Part shown: piece by piece, positions 24,401 through 36,657 of the stretch
How positions within the stretch are numbered: the first letter of the stretch is position 1
Layout: each line of letters starts with the position of its first letter
NCBI GenBank assembly: GCA_003864495.1
Contig: ML133383.1
Span: 5,316,880 to 5,380,879, forward strand
Length of the DNA: 64,000 bases
Direction: 5' to 3'
From: Nemopilema nomurai
Lineage: Eukaryota > Cnidaria > Scyphozoa > Rhizostomeae > Rhizostomatidae
Made by a program: the position numbers and the translations under genes
The notes under the pieces: generated by a model
The model's input: the letters and a program-made list of their open reading frames with translations, nothing else
What the model was told of the DNA's origin: nothing
The model's database searches: none

Positions 24401-27400
24401 TCTGTCTTGACAAGGCAGCGGTTTTCATTGCGCACAAGCGGCACCACAAACGATAAACCTCCACATGAAAACAGCATTTTCGTCTCGATCAGAGGTGAAA
24501 ACACACGCATTAACCAAAGGCCACGCCTGTTTTTGATTTGATTGAAAAGCAGCTGACTAACAGGAAAGAATCGACTTACGCGCACAAAGATAATCATGGA
24601 ATTCAGATAACTGCGGTCGTGATCCGGCAGATTTTGCCCGTTAAAACACTGCTACAACTTTCGCATATTAGTGGACTAATGAACGAAAACAAACTAATGC
24701 ATCTGCCATGCATAAATATCAAAATAAAATCACACTACAGGCCTTTAGGATTCACTCGACAACAACGCTTAGCGACTTGAGTAATTATCACAGCCAGAAT
24801 CATCATGAATGGAAATCGCTCATAACACAAGATTATTGACTGATTAGATTCTTGGCCCGTGCAAGCCGCTAAAAAGTCATCATAAAGTAAGACCTCGAGA
24901 AAACTGGCATTACCTAATGGATTCCCAAACTAAAAGAGAATGCAATGTCATAAACTATATATTCTAAACGATGCCTCTTGACTCGGCATTGATCAATCCA
25001 ACAACCCTTTCAAAAGTCTTTCGTCTACCCCTCACTTCAAAAGGATATTTCCTTCTACCCTCCTCATTTCAAAAGTACATTTCCTACTACCCCCCCCCCC
25101 ATTTCAAAAGGCACTTCCTTCTACCCCCCCCCTATTTCAAAAGGCACTTCCTTCTACCCCCCTCATTTAAAAGGGAACTTCCTTCTACCCCCTCATTTCA
25201 AAAGGCACTTCCATCTATGTCTCATTTTAAAAGGCACTTCCATCTACCCACCCCCTCATTTAAAAGGGAACTTCCTTCTATCCCCTCATTTCAAAAGTAC
25301 ATTTCCTTCTACCCCCCCCCCTATTTCAAAAGGCACTTCCTTCTACCCCCCTTATTTCAAAAGGCACTTTCATCTACCTCTCATTTCAAAAGGCACTTCC
25401 ATCTACCCACCCCCTCATTTAAAAGGGAACTTCCTTCTATCTCCTCATTTCAAAAGTACATTTCCTTCTACCCCCCCCCCATTTCAAAAGGCACTTCCAT
25501 CTACCCACCCCCTCATTTAAAAGGGAACTTCCTTCTATCCCCTCATTTCAAAGGGCACTTCTTTCTAAGCTAGCGAAACTGCTTACTCTCTTTTTTGGGT
25601 AACTTTTCAATGGCCTTTTTTTCTCAAGGGCAGCACGCGCGTCTAGCCAATTCTTCCAGGTATATGTCAGCCTCGTTTTGATCCACCTGTACTTGAATTT
25701 GTTTGGGTCTTCCAGCTTTGCCAAGAGATCGTGTATTCCTTTTTGCTCCAAATTCTACAAATGAGAATGACATTTAGTGGCACACAAATCAACAACAGCG
25801 CAACGATGAGTTGATTTTGCTTCTCAAAAATCGAAGTTTCTACCGCAAAAACTGGCCACAGCTAGATTGATGAGTCCATTGAAAATGCACTTGAATCTCA
25901 ATAGGAAAAATGTCAAGTGACATCAATCAATATCGTAAGGTAAAATATAAAAGCATAATTCATCTTATTGTGACACTGGGAGCATACCGCAAAACCGACA
26001 CCGATAAATAAACAGGTGTAATTGAATTCTAAGGTTAGGATCCAAACAGTACGTACTGGTTGCTCGTCAACTTTGGTCGGAATGGTTGGGGTTGGGCGGC
26101 GAGATCTGCCCGAAAGCAGAGGACACCAGTTCTCGACCTAAGAAACAGACCAAACACGCGTCGTTAATTATTCATAAACAACACTTCATTAAGGGTGGCA
26201 TATTGAAATAAAATACCTTTGCATGAATGCATACGCGGCCACAAAGATGTACCTCGAACACCCAAAATGAATTGCCTTTCATAAACCCTCGCAAGTTCCC
26301 AGGCTTTCTCATAAAACACTTACAAATCTCGAACCAACAGGATTGCAACCACAATTTCCTCGCAGATAAAAAAGCAAAAGTTTTGTTAAGACTGTAGCTA
26401 AAACAGTATGCGGAATCCCCAAAAATAGAAAAAGTGAGAAACGAAGGGCTCCGAAGCGCGGATGAGAGTTTGAGAAAAAAGAAGGAGTAGGGGGCTACAA
26501 TTAGAATTTTCAGCTGTGCCCAGATGACGTAACTGTGCCAGGTGACGTAACTGTCTCCAGGTGACGTAACTGTGCCAGATGACGTAACTGTGCCAGGTGA
26601 CGTAACTGTCTCCAGGTGACGTAACTGTGCCAGGTGACGTAACTATGCCAGGTGACGTAACTATACCAGGTGACGTAACTGTGCCAGGTGACGTAACTGT
26701 CTCCAGGTGACGTAACTGTCTCCAGGTGACGTAACTGTGCCAGGTGACGTAACTATGCCAGGTGACGTAACTATACCAGGTGACGTAACTGTGCCAGGTG
26801 ACGTAACTGTCTCCAGGTGACGTAACTGTCTCCAGGTGACGTAACTGTGCCAGGTGACGTAACTATGCCAGGTGACGTAACTATACCAGGTGACGTAACT
26901 GTGCCAGGTGACGTAACTGTCTCCAGGTGACGTAACTGTCTCCAGGTGACGTAACTGTGCCAGGTGACGTAACTATGCCAGGTGACGTAACTATACCAGG
27001 TGACGTAACTGTGCCAGGTGACGTAACTGTCTCCAGGTGACGTAACTGTGCCAGGTGACGTAACTGTGCCAGGTGACGTAACTATGCCAGGTGACGTAAC
27101 TATGCCAGGTGACGTAACTATGACAGGTGACCTTGGTATTGATTATACTTAGGATGAAAAGCACAATGAACCGACACACTTGCAAACGTGCTGACGACTG
27201 CAGTTTGACGGTGCTGAACAAGCATTAACCCTTGCAAAGCGGCACCTTTGTTCAATCAATCAATACCTCAAAGTTGTTCGACTCACCTCACTGAGGTATA
27301 TTATAAAGGAGCAGATGGAGCCGTTCACACCATAGTTAGAGTAACAACGATCCAACTTCCAGGAATTGCGCATCCACTACAAAACAAAGGCAAGTCGTCT

Positions 27401-30400
27401 ATGAAACCATTGAAAGATGACCAAAACAACAACTGACAATAATACTTCGATTTATTGTTTTGAATAACCACAAATGTTACGACACATCCGTGCTCCACGA
27501 ACTGTCATATTTTCCATAAAAATTAAGGGAATCTTTCACAAAAAACTCACAGCAATCTTTTCCGCACAATTTGGAAACGAAGGGTCCTTTGGGATTTCAC
27601 AAGATAGCTTCCCCTCCTTCATTCGACCATCCAGAAGAGGGCACCAGTCTTCGACCTGGGTAAAATAGAAAAGACCGGGAAGTGAGACGAAACGAAACAA
27701 GCGCAAATCAGCGCTGGAGATTCTTGTGGGCCCTAAAGTCACGCGGAATGAATGACAAAGAGTGAAGAAGAAGATTCAGTTGAAATTCGATAGGCCACAA
27801 AAAAGCAAGACAACACATTTGTGGGTCATTTGTGGGCCTGATACTCGGTGAAGTTCCATGAAGACCAATCAAAAGACCACCTGTACAATTTGAAGGGCCT
27901 CTTATGGGGACAACTCTGAAGTGGTGCTAATTTACCTCGCTCAAAAAATGGATGAAGGAGCAAACACTGCCATCGACGCCCCTGCTTGCGTAATATGGAT
28001 CAGATTTCCAGTACTGTTTCATCCACTGAAAAATAAAAATAAAACTGTCAATTATTGGTGAACAAAAGAAGCCACCAAGGGCTGCACTCTTTGCGTGGAT
28101 TTGCAAAATTTGTTTGACAAAAAGATGCTGGGTGTGCTTTGAACAGAACCAGTATGAAATTTTAAGACCACAAATGTGTAGGCATAACTCTGTTTAGAAT
28201 ATTGAGTAGGCCTATATAATGGGCCTGTAATCTTGGGAAGGAAGCGAAAAATCTAGCAGCCTCACCGCCACTTTGGCAGTACAATGGGGATAGGCGTGGT
28301 CGTTTGGAATGACACACTCTTGATTGCTTGCTTTTTGCGTCTCCTCACGAGTCAGGGGCACCTTGCGCTTTATAAACGTTTTTGGACAGAAATTTTCAAC
28401 CTGCAAAAATCGAACATTGTAAAACTTTCGTCATTTACTCAATCGCAAATAACAAGTGAAGCTGACCGGTTTTGGCTTCAAATCATCATTTAGCTGTAGT
28501 TTGGAAAAGTAGGAAACGTCAACATCAAGAAAACTATGAAGTTAAAAATCCTTTACTAGGTACAGGCGCAAAATTGCAAAAATAATGTATGCAAAATATT
28601 TAGATATTTTAATTGATCATGAAATTCAGAAAACACTTTAAGATATATAGACACTAAATACGCTTGAGTTTCATGTTTAACAAGATCAGGTGATTTATCA
28701 CAAGGAATTGCATTATGCAGGAAACTGGCCGCAGAAACCGTCACGTTCAACACTCCCTAAGCACTTGCAGCCCTGTCTACACAGCCAATGCACAGCTTCG
28801 AATTTTGTGCTCCAGCCAGCGTTTGATCCTGTTCCGACCAGCTCAGCCTTCACTAACCTAGTACACTCAAACATCGGCCAGTGCAAAGGGATTCACAGTT
28901 CCTGGTATGTCTATTTAAACAGGGGGCATACCTCGCTGAGGTACGTCAAGAAGCTGCACAAAGAGCCGTTCACCCCCAGCCTCTTGTATTTGGCGTCCGT
29001 CTGCCAGTTTTCCTTCAGCCACTGAAAAAGAGAGACAATGCAATTGCGATCTTGAATAATTAAAACATATTTCTTAATGAAATGAAATTGTAAAAGGAGT
29101 GAAACGTTTCTATTCATACGCTAAGTGTATCAAAGGCTGGTTCAAAGAGGCAAAGAAAAGGGACGAGTAAATAACTGCAAAAGATGAAAGAGTGACGAGC
29201 GGTTGTCATTTTTTGGAAAGTAATCAACCATAAGAAAAGTCGCCACAAAGTTATTATCGACAGTTAACAGCACAATAATTTTGCAAAAACAAACATTCAG
29301 GAGTCGCCAGCAAACTTCGACATTATACAAACACAACTATTATTACTCGAAGGTTATCGAAACTCATTCAAAACTTTTCAAATAACTTTTTTAGATGTTT
29401 CGTAAACATTCGTTCACAACAAAAGGACATCTGCCGTGCACAGACAAAATTTATTCCTGTCTAACCACTCTCAAAAACAACCAAAAAACCTTTTGCTTTG
29501 GTTTTAAGTTAAAGAAGATAGTTATCAAGAATAGGAACAAGCATCTTGATAGCAATTTGTGCTTGATATCTTTTCCAATCTCTTGATATCTTTTCCAATC
29601 TCTTGATATCTTTTCCAATCTCTCCACATCTTTCCCATCTTTTATAGCGCGCCAGGCTACAAGTAAGTTGCTATTATGATGCACCAGCAGTGGCGTAAAC
29701 ACAGTTCACAATTACTGAGTGTGCAACTGAAATTGGAAAATGCGACTAAATGTGCTTTATTTACAGCTGATACTACAACATACCGCTACTTTCTGGACAC
29801 AGTTCGGAAAATTTTGATCAAGAGGCAGTTCACACATCAAAATGTAGTTGCCATCTAAAAAAGAAAACTACTACTTGTTATAGTGAAGCCTTGCAAAAAA
29901 ATGTTAAGGCAGCGACGAATGATCTCTGACTTATTTTGACATCAATGTCTTTGTTGACGTTTTTGAAAATTCAAAACTGAAGTAACGAAGAGCATTCGAC
30001 CCAGACCCCAATCAATCATAAAGCAACATTGTCTTGCGAACCCTCATCATTGCAAAACATAGATGCACTGCTGCAAAACTCAGCGGCTTCTTGGTGCTTC
30101 AAAGTATAACATCTAGGACAAATACAACAAGCGGACACAGAGCGGGCGTATTTTTCAAACAAACCTGATTCATTTGCTCTAGATCCAATTGAAGAGTTTA
30201 ACTTTGCGATCTGCTCAGTCATCTTGGCAAACTGTGTAGTGCTATTTATGATAACATAGTGAAGATCATCTTCAAGATTCTTTATCCGGTCTAACATGTT
30301 TTGAAGAAGAAGGGATGTTGCCTTTTTCATCTCCGCTAGAAGGGAAAGAAAGCATTTTTTTATTAAACAGAAAGCTTTTTCACTGGCCTGACAATTGACT

Positions 30401-33034
30401 CGAAACATGATAGACAGCAGTACTTGAAATGGGCAAAATATGAAATAAGAGGATACCAGCTGTACCCCAGAGCATGGCAGGAATGGATGTCAACAAAGAA
30501 AAGAAGCCGTAATCTCGATAGGATAGGATATCGATACCACAAGCTGAAATATCAGCCCAGATGGCAGTGCATTACAAGGTGAAGCTGGGTGCAGTTGATG
30601 TGTTTAGCAATCGTGTCATTGTGCAGCTGAACGCAACCAACGGGGTAATTTGGGTGGTACGAGAAATTACTTGGGATGTAAGGAACTCAAAGTGATGCCA
30701 CCGAAACTGGCATCACATGACCTAGCAATTAAATGATTTAATTGACTATTCAAAAGCCAAATCTATTTTATAAGAACTGTTGCAAACACTGTTTTGTATA
30801 ATAACGCGAATTTTTACAATGGAAACTAAGCAACAACTCTAACAGAAGCTATCACCTTAGAAGAATAAACGCGTGGTGAGTAGCTTGAGGTTTTCTGGCG
30901 TAAAGAAACCACAGGTGGAAACAACAATTGATCGTGTTTACTTCAGCGCTGATATACAACGGTGACTAAGAAGATCAAATCAAAGATTGAACATAAGCAA
31001 ATTTTGACAGTAGAATTGGTTAGAGGAGAAGAAGAACTTGCTGCAAGTAAGGTTATATTTGCAAAATAAAAACAAACAAACAAAGAACTGCTAACAAAAA
31101 AGTGAAATGGCTGATTTTTGCAAGAGAGAAGGGCCTGGAAATCATGCGGAATCGCAGCATTCCGAGTTGACGCAGCAACAACTATGAACATGGAAGCTAG
31201 TAGACAACACCAACAACAAAGAGTTGTTCTGTTCTAACACATCCCTACCACGAGTGAGTCAACACCCCAGTGCGTCACTGTTTTATATTTAAGAGCATCT
31301 GTTTCGCATACAGGTTATACAGCGAGGCGAACAAAAGAACAAAACCAAAATGCTCGAAATCCCCAAGACAAGAATTAGAATTTCAGAAGGAAACGGAGGT
31401 TTCGAAACATGTGGAGATAGTTATCGTTGCAATGTTTATTCCCATTGTGAAATCTGAAATATTTATAAGCAACCTTGAATCTGTTTTGCTGGTGGCTGTA
31501 CAGTTTCCCTGCACAAATTGCGTAGATGACACCAACGGCCTGACTTACAGCATCATAAGTCGAGCATTTCACAAAGAGCTTTAGAAATGAAAAACGGAGC
31601 ACTGAGAGGGGGTAGCGTGAAACCGGAACGAAACTATCCCCCGCGCCCTTTTGGTCATGTATACCCAACAAAGTGTCATGGAATATCTGCATATTCTGGC
31701 ATGCCCACAAAAGATAAAAATGCACAAACAAACAGCAAGCCTTTCACAAACACTTTGTAACTTGCTTTCATCACTTCTTGAAAATGTTGAGATGGTATGC
31801 ACTTATTTTCTTCTGAAATCCACAAGTCATTTTTCATCAGAAACTGCCATTTTCTGATTCAATGCCCACAAGGAAAGGCATGGCTTGCCCTTCATAATCA
31901 TGCAAATAGCGAATCGAATATGATTTCTACTTTTTGCCGGTTAATGGTAACATTCACGGTGAATACAACCTCCAACTGTAGAATTCTAAAATAATTTCTG
32001 TCCTTGCAAATGAGCGCAACCCCAATAAGTTGGATTTAGATTTCATGTTCGTGAATTCAAACTGGGTTGTTGAATATCCTGTTGAATATCCTTTTCACAA
32101 TTCAAAGGCATTCTAACCACAAGTCCCATAGCAACCACGAAACACCTTCGTGCATAACGTGCGGGGTGGATGTGACTAACCTGAGGAAACTAGTAAACTC
32201 AAGGCCTAAGAAGGATAAGCACGGTTATCTGTCAAACTTAGAAATATCGCACCCATGAATCAAACAGAAATAAGCCAACTAAAACAAAAAACTTAGAAAA
32301 AGATGAACGTTTAATTCGAGCGAAGGGAGGAATTTGACAAAGTGTCGATCAGTGCCATAAGAATAAAAAGGTTTTGGGAGTGAAGTAGTTAAAGCCGCTG
32401 TTTCTTAAATTGCGTCTATGATGTTCTATAATGGTTGTTACTGAGCGGAAGATTTTGAAAATCAAAGCTTGCGGGCATTTAAGACTCGTGGATCGGGCAC
32501 TACGAGTCAACAAAAGAACCCTAAGAGCAAATATGGTTCTTTCAAGTTTGAGTGAGCTCAGGACACAAAACGGTCAAGAACTCGCAAGACGGCTCGAAAG
32601 AGGGATTGGCGTTAGATTCACAGTTAAATCCCCGCTATACTTCTAATTGCATCGCCTACTCCTAGCGGATTTTCTTAAATCATTCGTTATTCTTGACTTT
32701 TCAAGTCGTTATTCTAGCGTATGAGTTTGTAAGCGCTAAAATAGTGCTCTCTGTTTGAAAAACGTCTGAAATGCTTACATGGCTCTAGGCTTCGTCCTTC
32801 CAATGGCGCTCCAATGTGATGAAAGGTGTGTTCCTTGGCCAATGCAGAAATGTAATTCTTTGACAGATCAATAATCCGTTGCTTGAGCACATCACTCTCT
32901 CTGTGCTGAGATTCCTCATATACAACTGTTAAGCGCAGGAGATACAGGCCCCAGGCAAGTCCAAGAAGAATCAGGAGAAATCCCAATTTATGTGAGGTCG
33001 CGAGCCGGCCTACTTTCTTGCCATTCGAATTCAT
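15491..33034 (-). CDS. MGAT5: MGAT5-type beta-1,6-N-acetylglucosaminyltransferase V, 19 coding exons
   Basis: Golgi type II membrane enzyme (GT18) that adds beta-1,6-GlcNAc to N-glycan core mannose. Exons: 33034-32779, 30335-30165, 29854-29784, 29021-28932, 28400-28266, 28025-27936, 27655-27551, 27376-27287, 26137-26057, 25754-25587, 23847-23678, 23070-22945, 22515-22391, 18657-18539, 18188-18027, 17681-17582, 16819-16656, 16423-16252, 15744-15491. All phases agree: 2649 nt, 882 residues (human 741). Residues 17-37 form the membrane anchor; DLSKNYISALA matches the human stem. Residues 144-341 hold three N-domain copies. The catalytic region has GGPLGELVQW (E447 aligns with human catalytic E297), DSFGTEAQFNH, HSPDNTFLGFVV and GFPFEGPAPLEAIANGC. 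The Cys-rich end is CPCRDYIKGQVALCNGCL. The start ATG follows acceptor cctttctag at 33037, so a noncoding 5' exon lies upstream, not located. The exon 11 donor (GTGCAT) is weak but phase-correct. Confidence 0.96.
17053..17461. repeat. Polypurine tract with 11-bp tandem repeat, MGAT5 intron
   Basis: About 400 bp of almost pure A/G on the plus strand (T/C-rich in the transcribed MGAT5 sense). It ends in about six copies of GAAGGAGGAAA (17387-17457). It lies in the intron between exons 16 and 17. Long minus-strand Phe/Ser/Leu and plus-strand Lys/Arg/Glu ORFs here are composition artefacts. Such tracts can form triplex DNA or R-loops. Confidence 0.85.
17800..17908. mobile_element. 109-bp MITE in MGAT5 intron
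   Basis: The ends TAGCATAGCGGACAAA and TTTGTCCGCTATGCTA are perfect inverted repeats of 16 bp. The 7-bp sequence GCGTGCT flanks both sides (17793-17799, 17909-17915). An 8-bp duplication with one mismatch, as in hAT elements, is possible. It sits in the intron between exons 15 and 16. Confidence 0.8.
18298..18525. repeat. Imperfect AT-rich repeats (AACAAGAAT motif), MGAT5 intron
   Basis: Degenerate repeats built on AACAAGAATGATTAAGA and GGAATGATAG recur about eight times between exons 14 and 15. Divergence between copies suggests an older minisatellite. No coding role. Confidence 0.65.
19031..22303. repeat. 29-bp satellite array, about 113 copies, MGAT5 intron
   Basis: Head-to-tail monomers contain TAGTATCATGTTG followed by TACTGTACG and AAAATGC (29 bp), with a 28-bp variant ending GAAGTGC. 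Recurring variants are TAGTGTCATG, GTTATAATGTAC, TATCGTG and CGTAAATGC. Variants recur in the same order in larger blocks (for example around 19490, 19670, 19985 and 20155), which shows segmental duplication within the array. It fills most of the intron between exons 13 (22391) and 14 (18657) and would be transcribed in the MGAT5 pre-mRNA. There are no unique spacers, so it is not a CRISPR array. Confidence 0.97.
25019..25565. repeat. Pyrimidine-rich ~30-bp minisatellite, MGAT5 intron
   Basis: About 18 imperfect copies of CTTCCTTCTACCCCC followed by TCATTTCAAAAGG, with variable C-runs and TTTAAAAGGGAA variants. The array begins about 20 bp inside the intron after exon 10 (donor at 25586-25585). 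The 200-codon plus-strand frame over it is a product of the repeat. Confidence 0.9.
26521..27130. repeat. 18/19-bp array repeating TGACGTAA, 110-bp higher-order unit
   Basis: About 33 copies of CCAGGTGACGTAACTGTG-like monomers (18 bp), with a CTCC variant of 19 bp. Four 18-mers and two 19-mers form a 110-bp higher-order unit: CTATACCAGG recurs at 26661, 26771, 26881 and 26991. Each monomer carries TGACGTAA, a CRE-like bZIP site. It lies in the intron between exons 8 and 9. Confidence 0.95.
27287..27655 (-). other. MGAT5 N-domain copy 3, canonical (exons 7-8)
   Basis: Exon 7 (35 codons) contains VEDWCPLLDG and SCEIPKDPSFPNC. Exon 8 (30 codons) runs from WMRNSWKLDRCYSNYG through GVNGSICSF to YLSE. 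It is followed by VENWCPLLSG in exon 9. This copy alone keeps the cysteine aligned with human C172 (DRCY), and it is the copy adjacent to the catalytic domain. Confidence 0.93.
27936..28400 (-). other. MGAT5 N-domain copy 2 (exons 5-6)
   Basis: Exon 5 (45 codons, phase 0-0) contains VENFCP, a basic linker and ECVIPNDHAYPHC. Exon 6 (30 codons, phase 0-0) runs from WMKQYWKSDPYY through GVDGSVCSF to LSE. The DPC cysteine is a tyrosine here. The closing cysteine is VEDWC in exon 7. The symmetric phase of both exons allows duplication without a frame change. Confidence 0.93.
28932..29854 (-). other. MGAT5 N-domain copy 1 (exons 3-4)
   Basis: Exon 3 encodes CELPLDQNFPNCVQKVA and exon 4 encodes a 30-residue block from WLKENW through GVNGSLCSF to YLSE. 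The human equivalents are CVLPPMDGYPHC and WMKDMW...GVDGSTCSFFIYLSE. The closing cysteine (VENFC) comes from exon 5. The human DPCY cysteine is replaced (DAKY). Exon 3 was recognised only from its splice signals and the CELP...FPNC pattern, since it is 71 nt long. Confidence 0.9.
29564..29625. repeat. 20-bp tandem repeat, 3 copies
   Basis: CTTGATATCTTTTCCAATCT is repeated three times head to tail in the MGAT5 intron between exons 3 and 4. A partial, diverged fourth copy follows (CTCCACATCTTTCCC). Confidence 0.85.
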
Positions 33035-33036
33035 GT

Positions 33037-36000
33037 CTAGAAAGGAAAACATCAAAACGTTTTACCTGAAACTGGCAGTGGGTGCACAAATCAGCATAAA
33101 ACACAAACATGTGAAAGGGGTACCAATTTCTGGCACACATTAGTATGATACAACCTGTTGGTACCAAACTCTACTCCCAACTGCTAAATCCTAGCCATTA
33201 TATCCATAACATTCAAAGTTAGGTTGCTTGGCAAACCCTTTTGTGTTAAATGCCAGGAATGTTCACACATCACAGTGAGCAAGATAATTTTGCTTTGGTA
33301 ACCAAACAGTTACAATGATCAAACAAATAGAACAACAGTGTGAAGTAATTTACTTCTGAAGAAATGTATTGCAAGACTCTCTGACATTTACCAGTGTGAG
33401 ATATGTCTATTATAAAAATCCAGAGCATTTAACAATGCCCATCTCATGGTCAGTGTTCATTGAAATTGAAAAAGTAAGCATGAAAGAGTAATTATTAAAA
33501 GGAGCATAGCAACAGTTAAAAAAACTGAATAGCTGAAACGAAGCAGACATGGGATTATTTTGTAGATAGACTTGCAGCCAGATGGGAAAGATCTTGCAAG
33601 CTTTTGTTAGTACAAGTTATAATGATAAAGAGAACATAAATTTGTTGACTTGTTGCATGAGGTTTATTTTCTTTTATGTGTAAGTACACCTATGGACACT
33701 TAGGAATGACTAAATAAGTTTCAACTTGAGCAAATGTTCCCTAGAGAAGTTACAGCTACATACACCTACCTTCTAGTCATGTTTACACACATCCAACAGT
33801 AATACAATCACCTGCCCTTTACTACACCATCCTACATTAGTTACTGCCCAATAAATTATGCATGACATTCAAATTCAGAGATCTGTCATCAAATGTTTAT
33901 ACCTTTCAAACTACCCAAAACAACATGCCCTCCAAGAAAATCCCACCTTCTATGAACAGCAAGGCTGTATGCTGTCACTGAACAAAACTGTATCTAACCA
34001 TATAATACTGTTCCCTTGAGCACTGTCCCCAAAACCTGTCTAGTTGACTACTGCTAGTGCTGTGTTTTCAAGGACAAACAATTAAGCCAAAACTGTTTGG
34101 AGCAGCCAGTAAAAAAGGGCATCTTTACACCGAGTTTCAGAACAAGTCTTTGAAAATAAAATAAACAGATATGAAACAATGTTCAACACAATCAATGGAA
34201 CACATCAAATTTGTTAGAAAGAACTTGCAAATGTTTAACAATAAATTCATTGCATATTTTGAGAATGTGTTGCAAGAAACTGAGGTTATTTATGAAAATG
34301 CAGACTTGGGTATTAATTTGATAAAAACTGTTTAGCTTTGGGTATTGGCAAATTTTAACCATTAATTACACTTAACAGTGAAACAATAACAAGATTATTT
34401 TGTATTCTAATAAACTTATGCTTTGGACATTTACCCTTAACTTTCCTGTTGTACATAAAAAATGCTGTTGTTGTATAGAGAAAAGCATGTCATTGAATAG
34501 GAATATAGAGCAGTGGCCATCAAAAATGCAATATGCTCTTTATGCTGTCAATGATGCAAACTATAATTGCCATGAGAATAAAAGGAGCTTGAATTTCAAG
34601 TTTATGTGGGAACATTCTTTTGCCTAATACTTTATTTTTGATTGATTTCAGTCAGATCTATCAAGTAAAACAAGAATAAGCTTTACATGTACAAGGATGG
34701 TAACAATACTGTTCATTTCATTTGTAGCAAGAGGGGCTTTTTAAATAAATATTTGTCAAGTGACATCAGTTTTTTCAAGAAACATAAAATGAAAGAACAA
34801 AATAAAAATAATACAGCTGTTTTCCATAAAAAGAAAGCAATTCAGGATGCAAAATATTTAGTAACACAAAAAGAAACATTAGTTTGAGATCAGAGCAAGT
34901 ACTTATAGGTTTTAAAGCAGAACGACCACTCAGCAGACATTATGAAAGCAAAATTATTTTCCAGAATAAAAATGATGCAATATCAACATCCAAAATATCA
35001 TTTTAATCCCTAAATGGAGTTAATGTTATCTTGTTTCACAGAACTTTCCCCTCCCTCATTTTAACATATTGTGTAGGAGGTTTTTGAGCAAAAGCTAGTT
35101 CAAGCTGCACTATCCAACCAGAAAGTTGATTTCAGTCAATAATAACTGATTTGAAAATATTTCTATATAATAAATTTTTACATTTATATTCGTATAGAAT
35201 TCACAGAATTTAAAACTGAAACTGTAAACAGTTTGCTCACTGAGGTTGATTAAGACTGTTTTGTTGTAAACAATTGCTGAATTTAGATCAGGCTGACAAG
35301 CAGGAATTTGAAATACAAAAGAAACGTTATGATTAAAAATCGAAGAACTAAATAATAATCATAAAACTCGGTTTGAAAAGTAATCATAATCAGGTGCGAA
35401 ACAATTCTGTGCTTTCTCTCTCTCATCACCTTTAGCTTACAAATACGTAATAGGTATAACTGACATAAGGTTTCACAAAGAAGCTGCTATAGGTGCTTCC
35501 CCAAAAACCGAGTGATTTTCTATAATACTTCTGGTCGATAACTTATGCGAGACGAAGTTACAAGAAAGAGGAACAGTAGAGGAAGGACGGTGCTGCCCGG
35601 CAGAGGGGACAAAAAATGTGATGTAAATTATACTGCTGCGGTTTACTTTTAAATACATAATGTTAACATTTTGTAAAAATTCATCTTTGCCATGCTGAAC
35701 TCGTTAGCTCATTGAAGCCGGAGGTACATTCTGCTTACCTTGAGAATTCCTGTTGCTCAAAAACACAAATCACTTCCCATTGGAAACTTTAGGCCTACGC
35801 TCCAATTGAAACTGACTCTGGCAATCTAACAAAAATTGATGCACACAAATCGTGTCAAGATGGAGCTTCAAGGCATCTTTCATATTAAATTATCCACTTC
35901 CTCATACTATCAGCTAAGCAGGGAAACTGAATGCATGTCAGATAAATTTGAGAAGGTAATCGTTTCAAGCGATCGCGATTCAAGCGGGTCCTCGGTTTCA

Positions 36001-36657
36001 ATCACTCGAAAGACGGGGGTTAGTAGAGATGTTGTGGAGATACGATAACGTTTTCTTGTGAGGGCAAACCTCCACAGTTAAATGCCTGCAGCTAATGTTT
36101 CTTGCATGTTTCTCGCTTTTGAAGGATCAGTTTAAGTGTCTGGAGTCCTCAAATTTGCTACAGGTTTTTTGGAAAGCTTTCTAGATGTTAGCAATGAGGT
36201 CCATCAACCTATGTATTGTTTTAAATGTTTTATTTTCCTTCCATTTTAATTACCACTGTACTAGATTTACGCCCTTGTCATCTATCTCTAATGGAGCAAG
36301 TGTTGTTGCAATCTGAAAAGGCAATACGTACAGGTTCCAACGTTGGCCTCGTTTGAACGGAAGTTTTGGAAATGCAGTACCAACAATATCGAACAAATAC
36401 GAACAAGTGCCACCTTTTTGAGTAATCTTCTGCACAAAAGTAAGGCGACAAAGAAAGGTCAAAGCATTTCATGTATATTCCCTGAAAAAACATATTTAAA
36501 TGATTCTGTCTCACTCGACTTCATTGCATTGGCTTGGTCGAGCTTGGTTGTGAAATCTTTTCAAGGAGGTGGCGGCAAAGACTTTTTTGTCATATGATCA
36601 ATGATGTTGGATTCGCTCTCAAATGTCCGTTCAGCCATGGCAGAATCAAAGCACGAA
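33037..36657. other. AT-rich upstream region of MGAT5
   Basis: The acceptor cctttctag ends at 33037, so at least the first part is an intron within the 5' UTR of MGAT5 on the minus strand. The noncoding first exon and promoter should lie farther up but could not be located. No coding exon was recognised; the sequence is A/T-rich with only short ORFs. Confidence 0.5.

Noticed and set aside
24971..25573. 200-codon plus-strand ORF
   Set aside because: It runs over a pyrimidine-rich tandem repeat inside an MGAT5 intron and has repeat-derived composition.
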